From: Acetobacteraceae bacterium
GTDB taxonomy: Bacteria > Pseudomonadota > Alphaproteobacteria > Acetobacterales > Acetobacteraceae
Assembly: GCA_020848935.1 (NCBI GenBank)
Contig: JADLHF010000011.1
Coordinates: forward strand, 1-41,297
DNA: 41,297 nt
Reading direction: 5' to 3'
The position numbers were made by a program, and so were the translations under genes. The notes under the pieces are model-generated. The model did no database searches. It had not been told where the DNA came from and saw only the letters and a list, made by a program, of their open reading frames with translations. Of this stretch, positions 1 through 10,186 are shown piece by piece; within the stretch, counting starts at the first letter, position 1, and every line of letters begins with the position of its first letter.

Positions 1-319
1 GGATCGGCCCCTTGCCCACCCGCAGCTTCGGGTCCTCCATCTGCTCGCCCACCGCCACCCGGAACCCCCGCCGGATCAGCCGCGCCAGATACGCCTCCGC
101 CGCATGCACCGGCACCCCGCACATCGCGATCGGCTTGCCCTCATGCGTCCCCCGCGCCGTCAGCGCGATATCCAGCGCCGCCGCCGCCGCCTCGGCATCG
201 CCAAAGAACATCTCGTAGAAATCGCCCATCCGGAAGAACAGCAGCGCATCGGGATGCTCCGCCTTCAACGCAAACCACTGCGCCATCGCCGGCGTGGCGT
301 CCTTGGGGATCGGGCTCAT
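1..319 (-). CDS. mutS: DNA mismatch repair protein MutS, N-terminal part (partial)
   Basis: The 106 visible residues are the mismatch-recognition domain I of MutS, which binds mispaired DNA at the start of methyl-directed mismatch repair. The family hallmark [11 protein letters not shown] is present, followed by a GVPxHA-type stretch ([11 protein letters not shown]) and VGEQMEDP. The Phe of the mismatch-wedging motif is therefore inside this fragment. The gene runs off the left edge of the window, so most of the protein, including the ATPase domain, is not seen. The ATG at 317-319 is the natural start, with [16 protein letters not shown] just ahead of the conserved domain. It diverges from maeB across a repeat-rich spacer. 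Codons end mainly in G. Confidence 0.95.
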   Translation of the reverse strand, partial: MSPIPKDATPAMAQWFALKAEHPDALLFFRMGDFYEMFFGDAEAAAAALDIALTARGTHEGKPIAMCGVPVHAAEAYLARLIRRGFRVAVGEQMEDPKLRVGKGPI

Positions 320-352
320 GGCGGTGATCTAGCAGTCGAAGCAGAAGCAAGG

Positions 353-432
353 CGAGGGCCCTGCCCTCGACCCGCTGGGGGCAGCGGCCCCCAGACCCCA
401 TGAATGGGGGTCCAGGGGGCTTGGCCCCCTGG
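353..432. repeat. GC-rich modular palindrome cluster (copy 1)
   Basis: Four consecutive short palindromes lie back to back: 353-369 (GAGGGC/GCCCTC arms), 375-394 (CTGGGGGC/GCCCCCAG), 395-411 (ACCCC/GGGGT) and 412-432 (CCAGGGGGC/GCCCCCTGG). The same modules in the same order recur at 15188-15286, and a shorter two-module version at 2811-2852. It sits between the divergent mutS and maeB starts. The function is unknown. Confidence 0.8.
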
Positions 433-505
433 TCTTTCCTTTGCTTCCCCTAGCCCCCAGGCGCCCAACCGGTCCATGATGCAAAAAACGACGGGGACTC
501 ACCAC

Positions 506-2791
<2,286 letters not shown>

Positions 2792-2810
2792 GGCTCAGGG
2801 CAGGGGAAGC

Positions 2811-2852
2811 GCGGGGCTCTGCCCCGCACCCCGCCAGGGGCCGAGCCCCTGG
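2811..2852. repeat. GC-rich palindrome pair (copy 2), possible terminator of maeB
   Basis: Two strong hairpins lie 20 nt after the maeB stop: GCGGGGC/GCCCCGC at 2811-2827 and CCAGGGGC/GCCCCTGG at 2834-2852. Neither is followed by a T run. They match the modules of the clusters at 353-432 and 15188-15286. They probably mark the maeB transcript end or protect it. The rest of the 2853-3003 stretch shows no recognisable gene. Confidence 0.65.
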
Positions 2853-3003
2853 ACCTCACCCGTGGTGACAGCTTCGCGTTTGCGCCAGTTCACTGAGAGG
2901 CGCGTCAGGCGCGCACGAAACTGGAAGTCAAATTCCATGCCTCCCGAGAGCCTCTCGTTCCCAAAGCGCCGACCTAATTCCGGTTGGATCACTGCGCGCT
3001 TCA

Positions 3004-3032
3004 TTGCGAACTCCGGCAGAACGTGCTATAAT
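3004..3032 (+). promoter_or_regulatory. Sigma70-type promoter for the orphan membrane protein gene
   Basis: TTGCGA at 3004-3009 and a perfect TATAAT at 3027-3032 are separated by exactly 17 nt, about 100 nt ahead of the ATG at 3131. It is among the best housekeeping promoter matches I noticed in the window. It lies where the base composition turns AT-rich, so it probably came in with the gene it serves. Confidence 0.7.
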
Positions 3033-3130
3033 ATCAAACTTAATGGCCTTTCGTTATCGATGCCTATCCCCGAGAATGTACTGACATCATAGCGCAGTAT
3101 GACGGACGGTTTGGCGAAGAGAGGGGCGTT

Positions 3131-4126
3131 ATGTCGAGTGTCTTGAATGCTATTGCGACTGGCAGAACGTTTGTATTCCGAGGTGTGTCCGGAATATTGC
3201 TTCTTTGTTGGATTGTTGCTTTATTATATACTGCATTGTTGACATTTAATACGGGGTTTCGCATAGGATTTGTCAATGGGCTCGGAGTCTACTTGCCACG
3301 TGACGCGGGGGCGCCGACTCCTCCGACGCAAGTCACAGGACAAGGCAGGCTCGACAACAGCTGCCCATCTTCCCAAGATTTGCTTGGGGAGTTTGTATTC
3401 CGCTTTAGAGAGATGCCCAATCATACTGATAACTACCCCCTGATCCACACAATTCTCGATACGGCAATACCAAATTGGGATAAAGTTAAGCGGCCGTCAA
3501 ATCGATTTACCTGCAATCAAAATGAATATGAAGATATTATGGAGCAATATCAATCTCTATTTTCAAAAATATCCTGGAGATTAATATCTATTGTAGAAGC
3601 AAAAGACATAGATCCAAAAAATATTGTTATTGATTCTAGTTTTATATCAAGTAATTTTTTTCAGCACGCGAAATTGGATCCCAAGACAATGTTGCCCACA
3701 GAAATAGTGTATTGGATTAATAAGGAGCGTCAAGCAATCATAAATCAGGAAAAAGAAAACCGACTTTGGGACGCGTTCGTTCGAATGGGTGTTCTCGGTG
3801 CATTTGGTTCTCTATTATTTTTGATTCGAGAATATGTGGCAAGCACGGGTGTCAAAATAAGGGAGTGCGTGTTTCGCCCTATTCTAGGAATTATGTTAGC
3901 GATGGCTGTTTTGGTTGTGGATATTATGACGCATACTGTAATTTCTACATCTGGCATCCTAGAAATGCGCCTTGAACCGCTATACATATTGGGATTGGGG
4001 GCGGGCTTGGCGTCGGAAGTTGCGTATTCGTGGGTCCAAGAGCGGACAAGGACTGCTTGGTCGAAGGCAGAAGAAAGCGGAAAGGCCGATGGCGCTGCTT
4101 TGGGAAAGGCAGAAGAGAAAAGCTGA
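3131..4126 (+). CDS. Orphan AT-rich membrane protein of unknown function
   Basis: I do not recognise this 331-residue protein. It has one transmembrane segment near residues 20-42, then a hydrophilic stretch of about 160 residues with two cysteines (SCPSS and FTCNQ), then three predicted membrane segments near 213-230, 243-265 and 279-297. The tail is short, charged and rich in Ala, Gly and Lys. The small-residue pattern GVLGAFGSLLFLIRE and GLGAGLASEVAYSW resembles C-terminal three-helix membrane modules seen in uncharacterised bacterial proteins; that is a weak impression only. AGAGAGGGG at 3118-3126 is a good ribosome-binding site. The gene is far more AT-rich than its neighbours and uses codons such as AAT, ATA and TTA, a sign of recent transfer. 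An IS element starts 21 bp after its stop without damaging it. Confidence 0.8.
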   Translation: MSSVLNAIATGRTFVFRGVSGILLLCWIVALLYTALLTFNTGFRIGFVNGLGVYLPRDAGAPTPPTQVTGQGRLDNSCPSSQDLLGEFVFRFREMPNHTDNYPLIHTILDTAIPNWDKVKRPSNRFTCNQNEYEDIMEQYQSLFSKISWRLISIVEAKDIDPKNIVIDSSFISSNFFQHAKLDPKTMLPTEIVYWINKERQAIINQEKENRLWDAFVRMGVLGAFGSLLFLIREYVASTGVKIRECVFRPILGIMLAMAVLVVDIMTHTVISTSGILEMRLEPLYILGLGAGLASEVAYSWVQERTRTAWSKAEESGKADGAALGKAEEKS

Positions 4127-4147
4127 TTTTGTCACCAGCGTAGCTAG

Positions 4148-4984
4148 GCTGAGGACTCATTTCAACCAGAGGATGACAGTCGCGGCGATGACGATGGCAG
4201 CGAGGAATATGTCGGCGCAACGGTCGTAGCGTGTTGCGATGCGACGCCAGTCCTTGAGTTTGGCGAACAAGTTCTCGATGAGGTGGCGGTGGCGGTAAGT
4301 TGCCGTGTCGTAGGGATGGAGAACCTTTCGGTTCCTTCGCGGCGGGATGCAGGGCGCGATGCCGCGACCTTGCAGGGCGATACGAAAGTCGTCGCTGTCG
4401 TAACCGCGATCGGCGATCAGTTCTCGGGCTGGCGGCAACACGTCAAGCAGCAGGCCTGCGCCCTTGTGGTCGTTCATCTGGCCTTCGGACAGCAGCAGGA
4501 CGAGCGGTCGACCGCGGCCGTCGCAGACGGCATGCAGCTTCGAGTTCAGTCCGCCTTTGGTGCGACCGATCCGGCGGGCGCCCCCTTTTTCTGCAGAAGG
4601 CTCGCCGATGTGCGATGCGCCTTCAGATGGCTGGAATCGATCATGATCCGCTCTGGTTCGCCTGCCTGGGCGGCCAGATCGGCGAAGATGCGTTTGAAGA
4701 CACCCATCCGCGTCCAGCGGACGTAGCGGTTGTAAAGCGTCTTCGACGGCCCGTAGATTGCGGGTGCGTCGCGCCAGCGCAACCCGTTGCGGATGACATG
4801 GATGATCTCGCTCAGCACGCGCCGATCATCTACCCGCGGCTTCCCGCGAGATCGTGGAAAGTAAGGCGAAATCACCGCAATCTGCGCCGTGGACAGCCAA
4901 AACTGATCACTCATGGCGAGACCCTCCCGCCAATCTCAGAATCATCCAGCGCCGAGCCGGGTCAAGCCTTTATGGGTCCTGAGC
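4148..4984 (-). mobile_element. IS5-family insertion sequence (IS427-like), complete
   Basis: The 837-bp element is bounded by imperfect 13-bp inverted repeats: GCTGAGGACTCAT at 4148-4160 and its partner ATGGGTCCTGAGC at 4972-4984, with 11 of 13 positions matching. It is flanked on both sides by the tetranucleotide CTAG (4144-4147 and 4985-4988), which fits the YTAR-type target duplication of this family. It carries one transposase gene split over two frames. The intact ends, the duplication and the lack of stop codons other than the expected frameshift suggest a recent, possibly still active insertion. Family assignment rests on the transposase; the subgroup is from memory. Confidence 0.9.
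4157..4914 (-). CDS. IS5-family transposase, two frames joined by a -1 frameshift
   Basis: The DDE transposase would cut and join the ends of the surrounding IS. The first frame (4914 down to its stop at 4546-4548) gives 122 residues with MSDQFWLSTAQ, an N-terminal DNA-binding region and the first catalytic Asp in MIDSSHLKAHR. The second frame continues with RIGRTKGGLNSKLHAVCDG, carries the second Asp in LIADRGYDSDD and the Glu in HLIENLFAKLKDWRR, and stops at 4157. The frames meet at an A5G5 run on the minus strand (4581-4590). A -1 slip there gives one continuous protein of about 252 residues, the normal length. Such programmed frameshifting is known in this IS group. A sequencing or mutational frameshift is the alternative, but the run sits exactly where slippage is expected. 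Confidence 0.88.
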
Positions 4985-5092
4985 CTAGTGTCAGAGTAGG
5001 GATGCCACCCCCGACCACCAAATGCCTGGACCTCAGCGACCGTAGGATGCAGTTCGCCTTGGAACCGCACCACCCAAGATCAACCACATCCC

Positions 5093-5127
5093 TTGACATC
5101 CGCTTTGTAGCTACATAAATAGCTACA
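5093..5127 (+). promoter_or_regulatory. brnTA promoter with tandem operator-like repeats
   Basis: A consensus TTGACA at 5093-5098 is followed at 17 nt by an AT-rich -10 region (TAAATA at 5116-5121). The octamer TAGCTACA occurs twice in direct orientation, at 5108-5115 and 5120-5127, 12 bp apart, and each contains the palindrome TAGCTA. The copies straddle the -10, and the second runs into the brnT ATG at 5127. This arrangement suits autorepression by a ribbon-helix-helix antitoxin such as BrnA. The transcript would be nearly leaderless. Confidence 0.6.
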
Positions 5128-5402
5128 TGTCGCCCGAATTCGAGTGGGACGAAGCCAAACGCCTCGCCAACGTCGCCAAGCACGGTATCGACTTCCTCGA
5201 TGCGGCCGCGATCTTCGCCCTGCCGCATCTTGAGGTCGAAGCCACGCTCACCGGCGGCGAGTCCCGCCACCTTGCCATCGGCCCGCTGGACGGTCGGCTC
5301 ATCACTGTCGTCTTCACCCAACGCGGCGGCGCAATCCGCCTCATCTCGGCAAGGAGGTCCCGCCGTGTCGAACGAACCCGATATCAAGCGCTATTCCATT
5401 GA
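5127..5402 (+). CDS. brnT: BrnT family toxin (RelE-like ribonuclease)
   Basis: BrnT toxins are small RelE/ParE-fold ribonucleases that stop translation and are neutralised by BrnA. The 91-residue protein has the family signature: FEWDEAKRLANVAKHGIDF at the N-terminus, the GESRHLAIGPLDGRLITVVF core and the RLISARRSRRVER C-terminal stretch with the basic residues implicated in RNA cleavage. Its start lies on the second operator-like repeat and no ribosome-binding site can be seen. The toxin gene precedes the antitoxin gene, which is the normal order for this system and the reverse of most type II pairs. It overlaps brnA by 38 nt. Confidence 0.9.
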   Translation: MSPEFEWDEAKRLANVAKHGIDFLDAAAIFALPHLEVEATLTGGESRHLAIGPLDGRLITVVFTQRGGAIRLISARRSRRVERTRYQALFH

Positions 5403-5691
5403 GCAGATTCGTGCCCTGCGGGCAGCCGGCGCCAGCCGCACCGACTGGGACCGCCTCGACCGCATGACCGAGGCCGAACTCGAAGCCGCCATCGCCACCG
5501 ACCCCGATTGGAAGGATATCCCCAAGGACTGGTACAAGAACGCCATCCCCGTCCCCCCCGCCCCCAAGCAACTTCTCTCCCTGCGCCTCGACGCCGACAT
5601 CATCGCCTGGTTCCGCGCCCAAGGCCCCGGCTACCAGACCCGCATGAACGCCGTCCTGCGCACCTACATGGCCGCAATTACCCGGCGCTGA
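5365..5691 (+). CDS. brnA: BrnA antitoxin
   Basis: The 108-residue partner of BrnT. The C-terminal part (KQLLSLRLDADIIAWFRAQ, then GYQTRMNAVLRTYM) is the ribbon-helix-helix-like DNA-binding domain of the BrnA family, which also represses its own operon. The N-terminal half would wrap the toxin. The start is GTG at 5365, chosen because a perfect AAGGAGGT (5351-5358) sits 6 nt upstream, inside the end of brnT. This strong site, set against the missing one for brnT, would favour antitoxin synthesis. The stop at 5689-5691 follows the last RHH helix directly. Base composition is like the chromosome, unlike the AT-rich gene at 3131. Confidence 0.88.
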   Translation: MSNEPDIKRYSIEQIRALRAAGASRTDWDRLDRMTEAELEAAIATDPDWKDIPKDWYKNAIPVPPAPKQLLSLRLDADIIAWFRAQGPGYQTRMNAVLRTYMAAITRR

Positions 5692-5898
5692 CCGCAAGTC
5701 CAGCCGGCACCCTACCGCATCGCCGCACGCCGCAACGGTGCGGCAATCAAAGGAACGAGCCACCCTAATTTCCCCCCTCCCCACCCCATCCATGCTAACC
5801 TCCCCCCACGCACCGTCGCCGCGCCAGGGTCCCCCAGCCGTCACGCGCCGTCAAAACCCCGGTCCGACCCCTTGAAAACACCTTCGGGAGGATGCCGC

Positions 5899-6638
5899 AT
5901 GACCATCCTGTCCCCGTCTGGCTGGCTCTATGACCGCCTGGCCCACCTCGCCCCCGCCCCGCCGCGCGACGATGCCCCCGCCGCCGATGCCCCTCCCTGC
6001 GCATCCGCACCCTCGCCCCGCACGACCTGCTGGACCCCCTCGCGCTCGGCTGGCGCGACTTCTCCGCCAGCCGCACCGACGTGATCTTCCTTTGCGCCAT
6101 CTACCCGGCCATCGGCCTGCTCCTGGCCCAGGTCGCCGCCGGCCGCGAGCTGATCCCCCTCATCTTCCCGCTGGCCGCCGGCTTCGCCCTGCTCGGCCCG
6201 CTCGCCGCCCTCGGCCTGATGGAACTCAGCCGCCGCCGCGAACGCGGCCAACCCGCCGCCTGGCACCACATGTTCGCCGTCCTCGCCGCCCCCAGCATCG
6301 GCCACATCGCCCTGATGGCCGCAATCCTCGTCGGGCTGTTCCTGCTCTGGCTGGTCACCGCCATGCTGATCTACAACAACACAATCGGCCCCGCCGGCCC
6401 CGCCTCCATCACCGCCTTCGCGCGCGACGTGCCGACCACCCCGGCCGGCCACAACCTGATCATCCCAGGCGTATCCGCCGGCTTCCTCTTCGCCCTCCTG
6501 GTCCTGGCGATCGGCTTCACCACCTTCCCCATGTTGCTCGACCGTCGCTCCACAATCTCGGCCGCCATCGCCACATCCATCCAGATGACCGCCCACACCC
6601 CCGCCGCCATGGCCGCCGGCAACTGGGTCGCCGCCTAG
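5899..6638 (+). pseudogene. DUF2189-type membrane protein gene, frameshifted and shortened
   Basis: The ATG at 5899 has a GGGAGG upstream and opens a frame reading MTILSPSGWLYDRLAHL. The conserved DUF2189-like sequence (IRTLAPHDLLDPLALGWRDF, then FLCAIYPAIGL, then FPMLLDRRS) is in a different frame from about 6000. No start other than a GTG at 6081, inside the conserved region, exists in that frame after a stop at 5931. A single-base change between about 5970 and 6003 would explain this. The protein also stops at NWVAA, where I recall family members having one more membrane helix. Four membrane segments remain. Family naming is from memory of the motif pattern. It could still be expressed as a shortened protein from 6081. 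Confidence 0.6.
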
Positions 6639-6909
6639 ATCGACGAACGTGCCACCGAGGCCCAGACCGCCGCCCTCGGCGCCATGCACCCCAGCGGCGA
6701 AATCTGGGGCACCCTCGGCCATCCGGCCGCCCCGGCAGCACCTGTACGGACCACCGCATGCGCTGGGACAAGTCCGGCAGGAACGGTCAGCACGCGCCCA
6801 TCGCCTGGTCGAACTGATCCCGCCCGGTCCGCGCCGGCCCCGAAATGGCCTCTTAGACTCCGCGAAACCTTTTGCCGCGACACTGGGCCGCCCCGGGAGC
6901 ACCCAGACG

Positions 6910-8796
6910 ATGCCGCAGAATGCCGCCTCGCCCACTGCAATCGACCTGCTGGCCGCCGGCCTGGCCGAGCACCGCGCCGGCGACCACGCGGCGGCCGAGC
7001 GGCAGTACCGCGCCGCCCTGGACCTCGCCCCGCTGCTGCCGCAGGCGCTGCACCTGCTGGGGGTGCTGCTGACCGAGACCGGACGGGCGCAGGCGGCCTG
7101 CCTGGTGCTGCGCCAGGCCGCGCTGCTGCGGCCGGGGGATGCCGATATCCGCCTCGCCCTGGCCCGCGCCTGCGCCGAATGCGGCGAATTGCCGGTGGCG
7201 ATCGCCCTGTTGCGGGTGGTGCTGGCCGAGCGGCCCGGCGATATCGGGCTGCTGCTGGGCCTGGCCCACCTGCATGCCCGCGCCGGTGACGAGCTGGCGG
7301 CGCTGGCAGCCTGCCGCGACGCCGCCCAGGCCGCACCGGCCAACCCGCAGGCCCGCGCCGCCCTGGCCGGTGCCCTGGCCGCGCGCGGCGAGTCCGAGGC
7401 GGCACTGGCCGAGGCGGCGGCGTGCCTGGCGCTCGATCCGCGGCAGGGCGATGCCTGGCTGGCACGCGGGGTTGCATTGCGCGCGCTGGGCCGGCCGGCC
7501 GAGGCGGTGGCGGTGCTGGAGCACGCCTTGACCCTGGTGCCCGGCCATCCCGCGGTGCTGCTGGCGCTGGGCAATGCCCGTGCCGATTGCGGCCATGCCG
7601 ACATGGCGCTGGCGCTGTTGCGCGAAGCCGCGGCGCGTGGGCCGGCGATGGCGCAGACCCATGCCAGCCTGTCCGCGGTGCTGGCCGCCGAGGGCTTCCT
7701 GCCGGAGGCGATCGCCGCCGCCGATGCCGCAATCGCCTGCGACCCCGGCTTCGCGCCGGGCTGGTGGAGCCGCGCGGTGGCCCGCCTGCTGTCCGGCGAC
7801 CTGGAACGCGGATTCGCCGATGCCGAGTGGCGCAAGCGCCATCCGCGCTTCGCCGACGACTTTGCCGCGCTGACCGGGCCGGAATGGGACGGCAGCCCGC
7901 TGGCCGGGCGCGACCTGCTGGTGCATGCCGGCCAGGGCATGGGCGATACCATCCAGTTCGCGCGCTATCTGCCGGCGCTTGCCGCCGCCGGCGCGCGGGT
8001 GACCCTGGCCTGTGCCGGGGCGCTGGTTCCGCTGCTGTCGCAGATCGCGGGGATCACCGTGGTCCGCCGCGCGGAGGGACTGCCGCGCGATGCGCTGTGG
8101 ATCGACCAGATGAGCCTGCCGCACCGGCTGGGCACCGCCACCATCCCGCATCCGCAGGGCTACCTGACCGCCGATCCCGACGCGGTCGCGGCGTGGCGGG
8201 CGCGGCTGGGGTCGGGCCTGCGCGTGGGGCTGGTCTGGGCCGGCAATCCGGCGCATGCCAATGACGCCGCGCGCTCCCTGCCGCCCGGCGCCGCCGCACA
8301 GGTGCTGCGGCCATTGCTGCTGCTGGCCGGCACGGTGGCGCGGCTGCGCTTCGTGCCGATGCAGCTTGGCCCGCGCGGCGGCGAGCTTGCCGGGGCCGAG
8401 GGGCTGGCCGGGCCGGGCGGCGACCTGCCCGACATGGCCGCCACCGCGGCGCTGCTGGCGGCGCTGGACCTGGTGATCACGGTGGATACCGCCACTGCCC
8501 ACCTGGCCGGGGCGCTGGGGGTGCCGGTCTGGGTGATGCTGCCCTATGCGCCGGACTGGCGCTGGCAGTTGGGGCGGGCGGATTCGCCCTGGTACGCTTC
8601 GATGCGGCTGTTCCGCCAGCCAGTCGCCGGCGACTGGGACGCGGTGCTGCGTGCTGTGGCCGCGGCGTTGCGGGTGCGCTGTGCGGCGCGCGACGGCCTG
8701 GCCGCGGCGGGCATGCCGAAGGGAGCGGCCGCGGCGCCGCGATCGCCGGTTCGCGCCGATCTGCCGCCCAGCGTGGCCGGGTTCGCCGGGCCGTAG
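6910..8796 (+). CDS. TPR protein with GT9/O-GlcNAc-transferase-like C-terminal domain
   Basis: A 628-residue protein. Residues 10 to about 330 are successive tetratricopeptide-like repeats (AGDHAAAERQYRAALDLAP and similar), very rich in Ala and Leu. From about 335 there is a glycosyltransferase-B-like domain: LLVHAGQGMGDTIQFARYLP, then RVGLVWAGNPAHANDAARS, then VITVDTATAHLAGALGVPVW. The TDTA-like VDTATAHLAGA segment is where this family binds the nucleotide sugar. Such TPR-plus-GT proteins are common in Alphaproteobacteria, but their acceptors are mostly unknown. The start at 6910 follows a 271-nt stretch (6639-6909) in which I see no gene. The membrane-protein gene 94 bp downstream is probably co-transcribed. 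Confidence 0.85.
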   Translation: MPQNAASPTAIDLLAAGLAEHRAGDHAAAERQYRAALDLAPLLPQALHLLGVLLTETGRAQAACLVLRQAALLRPGDADIRLALARACAECGELPVAIALLRVVLAERPGDIGLLLGLAHLHARAGDELAALAACRDAAQAAPANPQARAALAGALAARGESEAALAEAAACLALDPRQGDAWLARGVALRALGRPAEAVAVLEHALTLVPGHPAVLLALGNARADCGHADMALALLREAAARGPAMAQTHASLSAVLAAEGFLPEAIAAADAAIACDPGFAPGWWSRAVARLLSGDLERGFADAEWRKRHPRFADDFAALTGPEWDGSPLAGRDLLVHAGQGMGDTIQFARYLPALAAAGARVTLACAGALVPLLSQIAGITVVRRAEGLPRDALWIDQMSLPHRLGTATIPHPQGYLTADPDAVAAWRARLGSGLRVGLVWAGNPAHANDAARSLPPGAAAQVLRPLLLLAGTVARLRFVPMQLGPRGGELAGAEGLAGPGGDLPDMAATAALLAALDLVITVDTATAHLAGALGVPVWVMLPYAPDWRWQLGRADSPWYASMRLFRQPVAGDWDAVLRAVAAALRVRCAARDGLAAAGMPKGAAAAPRSPVRADLPPSVAGFAGP

Positions 8797-8890
8797 ACGG
8801 GGTCTTGCCTTCACGGCCCGCCTGCGGCTCGATGGCGCGATGGAGGGCGGGATGGCGAAGACGTTGGAAGCGATCGCGAGCGTCCGCTAG

Positions 8891-10186
8891 GTGCGGCCGC
8901 TGGCCATTGCCGCGGGGGCCGTGCTGCTGGCCTGGCCGGCGCTGGTCAATGGGTATCCGATCGTGTTCAGCGACACCCACGCCTTCCTGGTGATGGGCGG
9001 CGAGCCGCGGATGGTGTGGGACAAGCCGTTCGTCTATGGGCCGGTGCTGCGGTTGCTGCATTGGCGCATCTCGCTGTGGCTGCCGCTGGCGGCGCAGGTG
9101 GTGCTTCTGTCCTGGCTGCTGTGGCGGGTGCGGGCGGCGTTCGCGGTGCCGACGGCGGGGTTCCATCTTGGGCTCTGCGCGGTGCTGGCGGCGGGGTCGG
9201 CGGCGCCGTGGTTCGCGTCGCTGCTGATGCCGGACATCCTGGCGCCGGTGGCGGTGCTGTGCCTGTTCCTGATCGGGTTCTCGCCCAAGCGGCACGGGGG
9301 GCGGCATTGGGGGTTGCTGGTATTGGCCAGCGTGGCGATTGCCAGCCATCTGTCGTACCTGCCGCTGGCGGCCGTGGTCGGCGTGCTGGCGGTGGCGTTG
9401 GGCGGGCGGCGGGTGGTACTGGTGCCGTTGGTTGCGGCGGTCGGGCTGCTGGTGGCGGGCAATGCGATCGGGCATGGGCGGTTCGGCCTGTCCCCCTATG
9501 GCTCGGTGTTCGCGCTGGCGCGGCTGGTGACCGATGGGCCGGCGCAGGCGGTGCTGGCGCGGGAATGTCCGGCTTCGGGCTGGCGGATGTGCGAGTGGCA
9601 GGGGCGGTTTCCGGCGGATAGCGACCTGTTCCTGTGGGACGGCAAGGGTCCGGTGTGGTCCGATCCCGGCGGGCCGCAGGCGCTGGCGCCGGAGGCTTCG
9701 GCGATCGTGCGGGCGACGCTGCTGGGCGAGCCGCTGTGGGTGCTGCGGACCGCGCTGGGCAATGCCGGGGAGCAGCTTCTGCGGGTGCGGCTGGGCGATA
9801 CGCTGGGGGATGACTGGCTGGAATCGTCGATCACCGGCAGCCTGCGGGCGTATTTCCCGGCCGCCGAGATGGCGCGGTTTCGGGCGGGATTGCAGGCGCA
9901 AGACCGGTTGCGGGCGGTGGCCGCGCCCTTGAACCCGTTCCACGAAGTGCTGCTGCTGGCGGGGGCGGGCGCTTGTGTTGTCCTTGCGTGGCGGCGGCGG
10001 AGCGTTCTGGCGATGCTGGTGCTGGCCGCCGTGCTGACCAATGCGGCGGCGGCGGGGGCGCTGTCGCGGCCGCATGACCGGTACCAGGCGCGGATCGCCT
10101 GGCTGGTGCTGCTGGCGCCGCTGGTCATGCTTCCGGGGGTTCGCCCTGGATCGGGGTTACGCCACATTCGATCATCAGGGCGGTGA
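8891..10186 (+). CDS. Polytopic membrane protein, function unknown
   Basis: A 431-residue protein with roughly nine to eleven hydrophobic segments and one extracytoplasmic-looking loop around residues 205-310 that contains two cysteine-bearing motifs (ARECPASGW and RMCEWQ). Near the N-terminus, GYPIVFSDTHAFLVMG and a PDILAP motif recall membrane glycosyltransferase-like proteins. I cannot assign a reaction. The GTG at 8891 directly follows an in-frame TAG at 8888-8890; upstream of that stop the same frame encodes a short MAKTLEAIASVR. Either the start is this GTG or the gene has lost a slightly longer N-terminus. It follows the TPR/glycosyltransferase gene, so a shared role in surface glycans is plausible. 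Its last 62 nt overlap the convergent gene at 10125. Confidence 0.75.
   Translation: MRPLAIAAGAVLLAWPALVNGYPIVFSDTHAFLVMGGEPRMVWDKPFVYGPVLRLLHWRISLWLPLAAQVVLLSWLLWRVRAAFAVPTAGFHLGLCAVLAAGSAAPWFASLLMPDILAPVAVLCLFLIGFSPKRHGGRHWGLLVLASVAIASHLSYLPLAAVVGVLAVALGGRRVVLVPLVAAVGLLVAGNAIGHGRFGLSPYGSVFALARLVTDGPAQAVLARECPASGWRMCEWQGRFPADSDLFLWDGKGPVWSDPGGPQALAPEASAIVRATLLGEPLWVLRTALGNAGEQLLRVRLGDTLGDDWLESSITGSLRAYFPAAEMARFRAGLQAQDRLRAVAAPLNPFHEVLLLAGAGACVVLAWRRRSVLAMLVLAAVLTNAAAAGALSRPHDRYQARIAWLVLLAPLVMLPGVRPGSGLRHIRSSGR

Noticed and set aside
2862-3092. 76-codon frame before the orphan membrane gene
   Set aside because: It lacks a ribosome-binding site and any domain, and overlaps the promoter at 3004-3032.
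4300-5118. Plus-strand 272-codon frame across the IS element
   Set aside because: It is antisense to the transposase, which has clear DDE motifs.
2793-5700. Prophage or integrative element spanning the accessory island
   Set aside because: There is no integrase, structural gene or matching end repeat beyond the IS; separate insertions explain it better.
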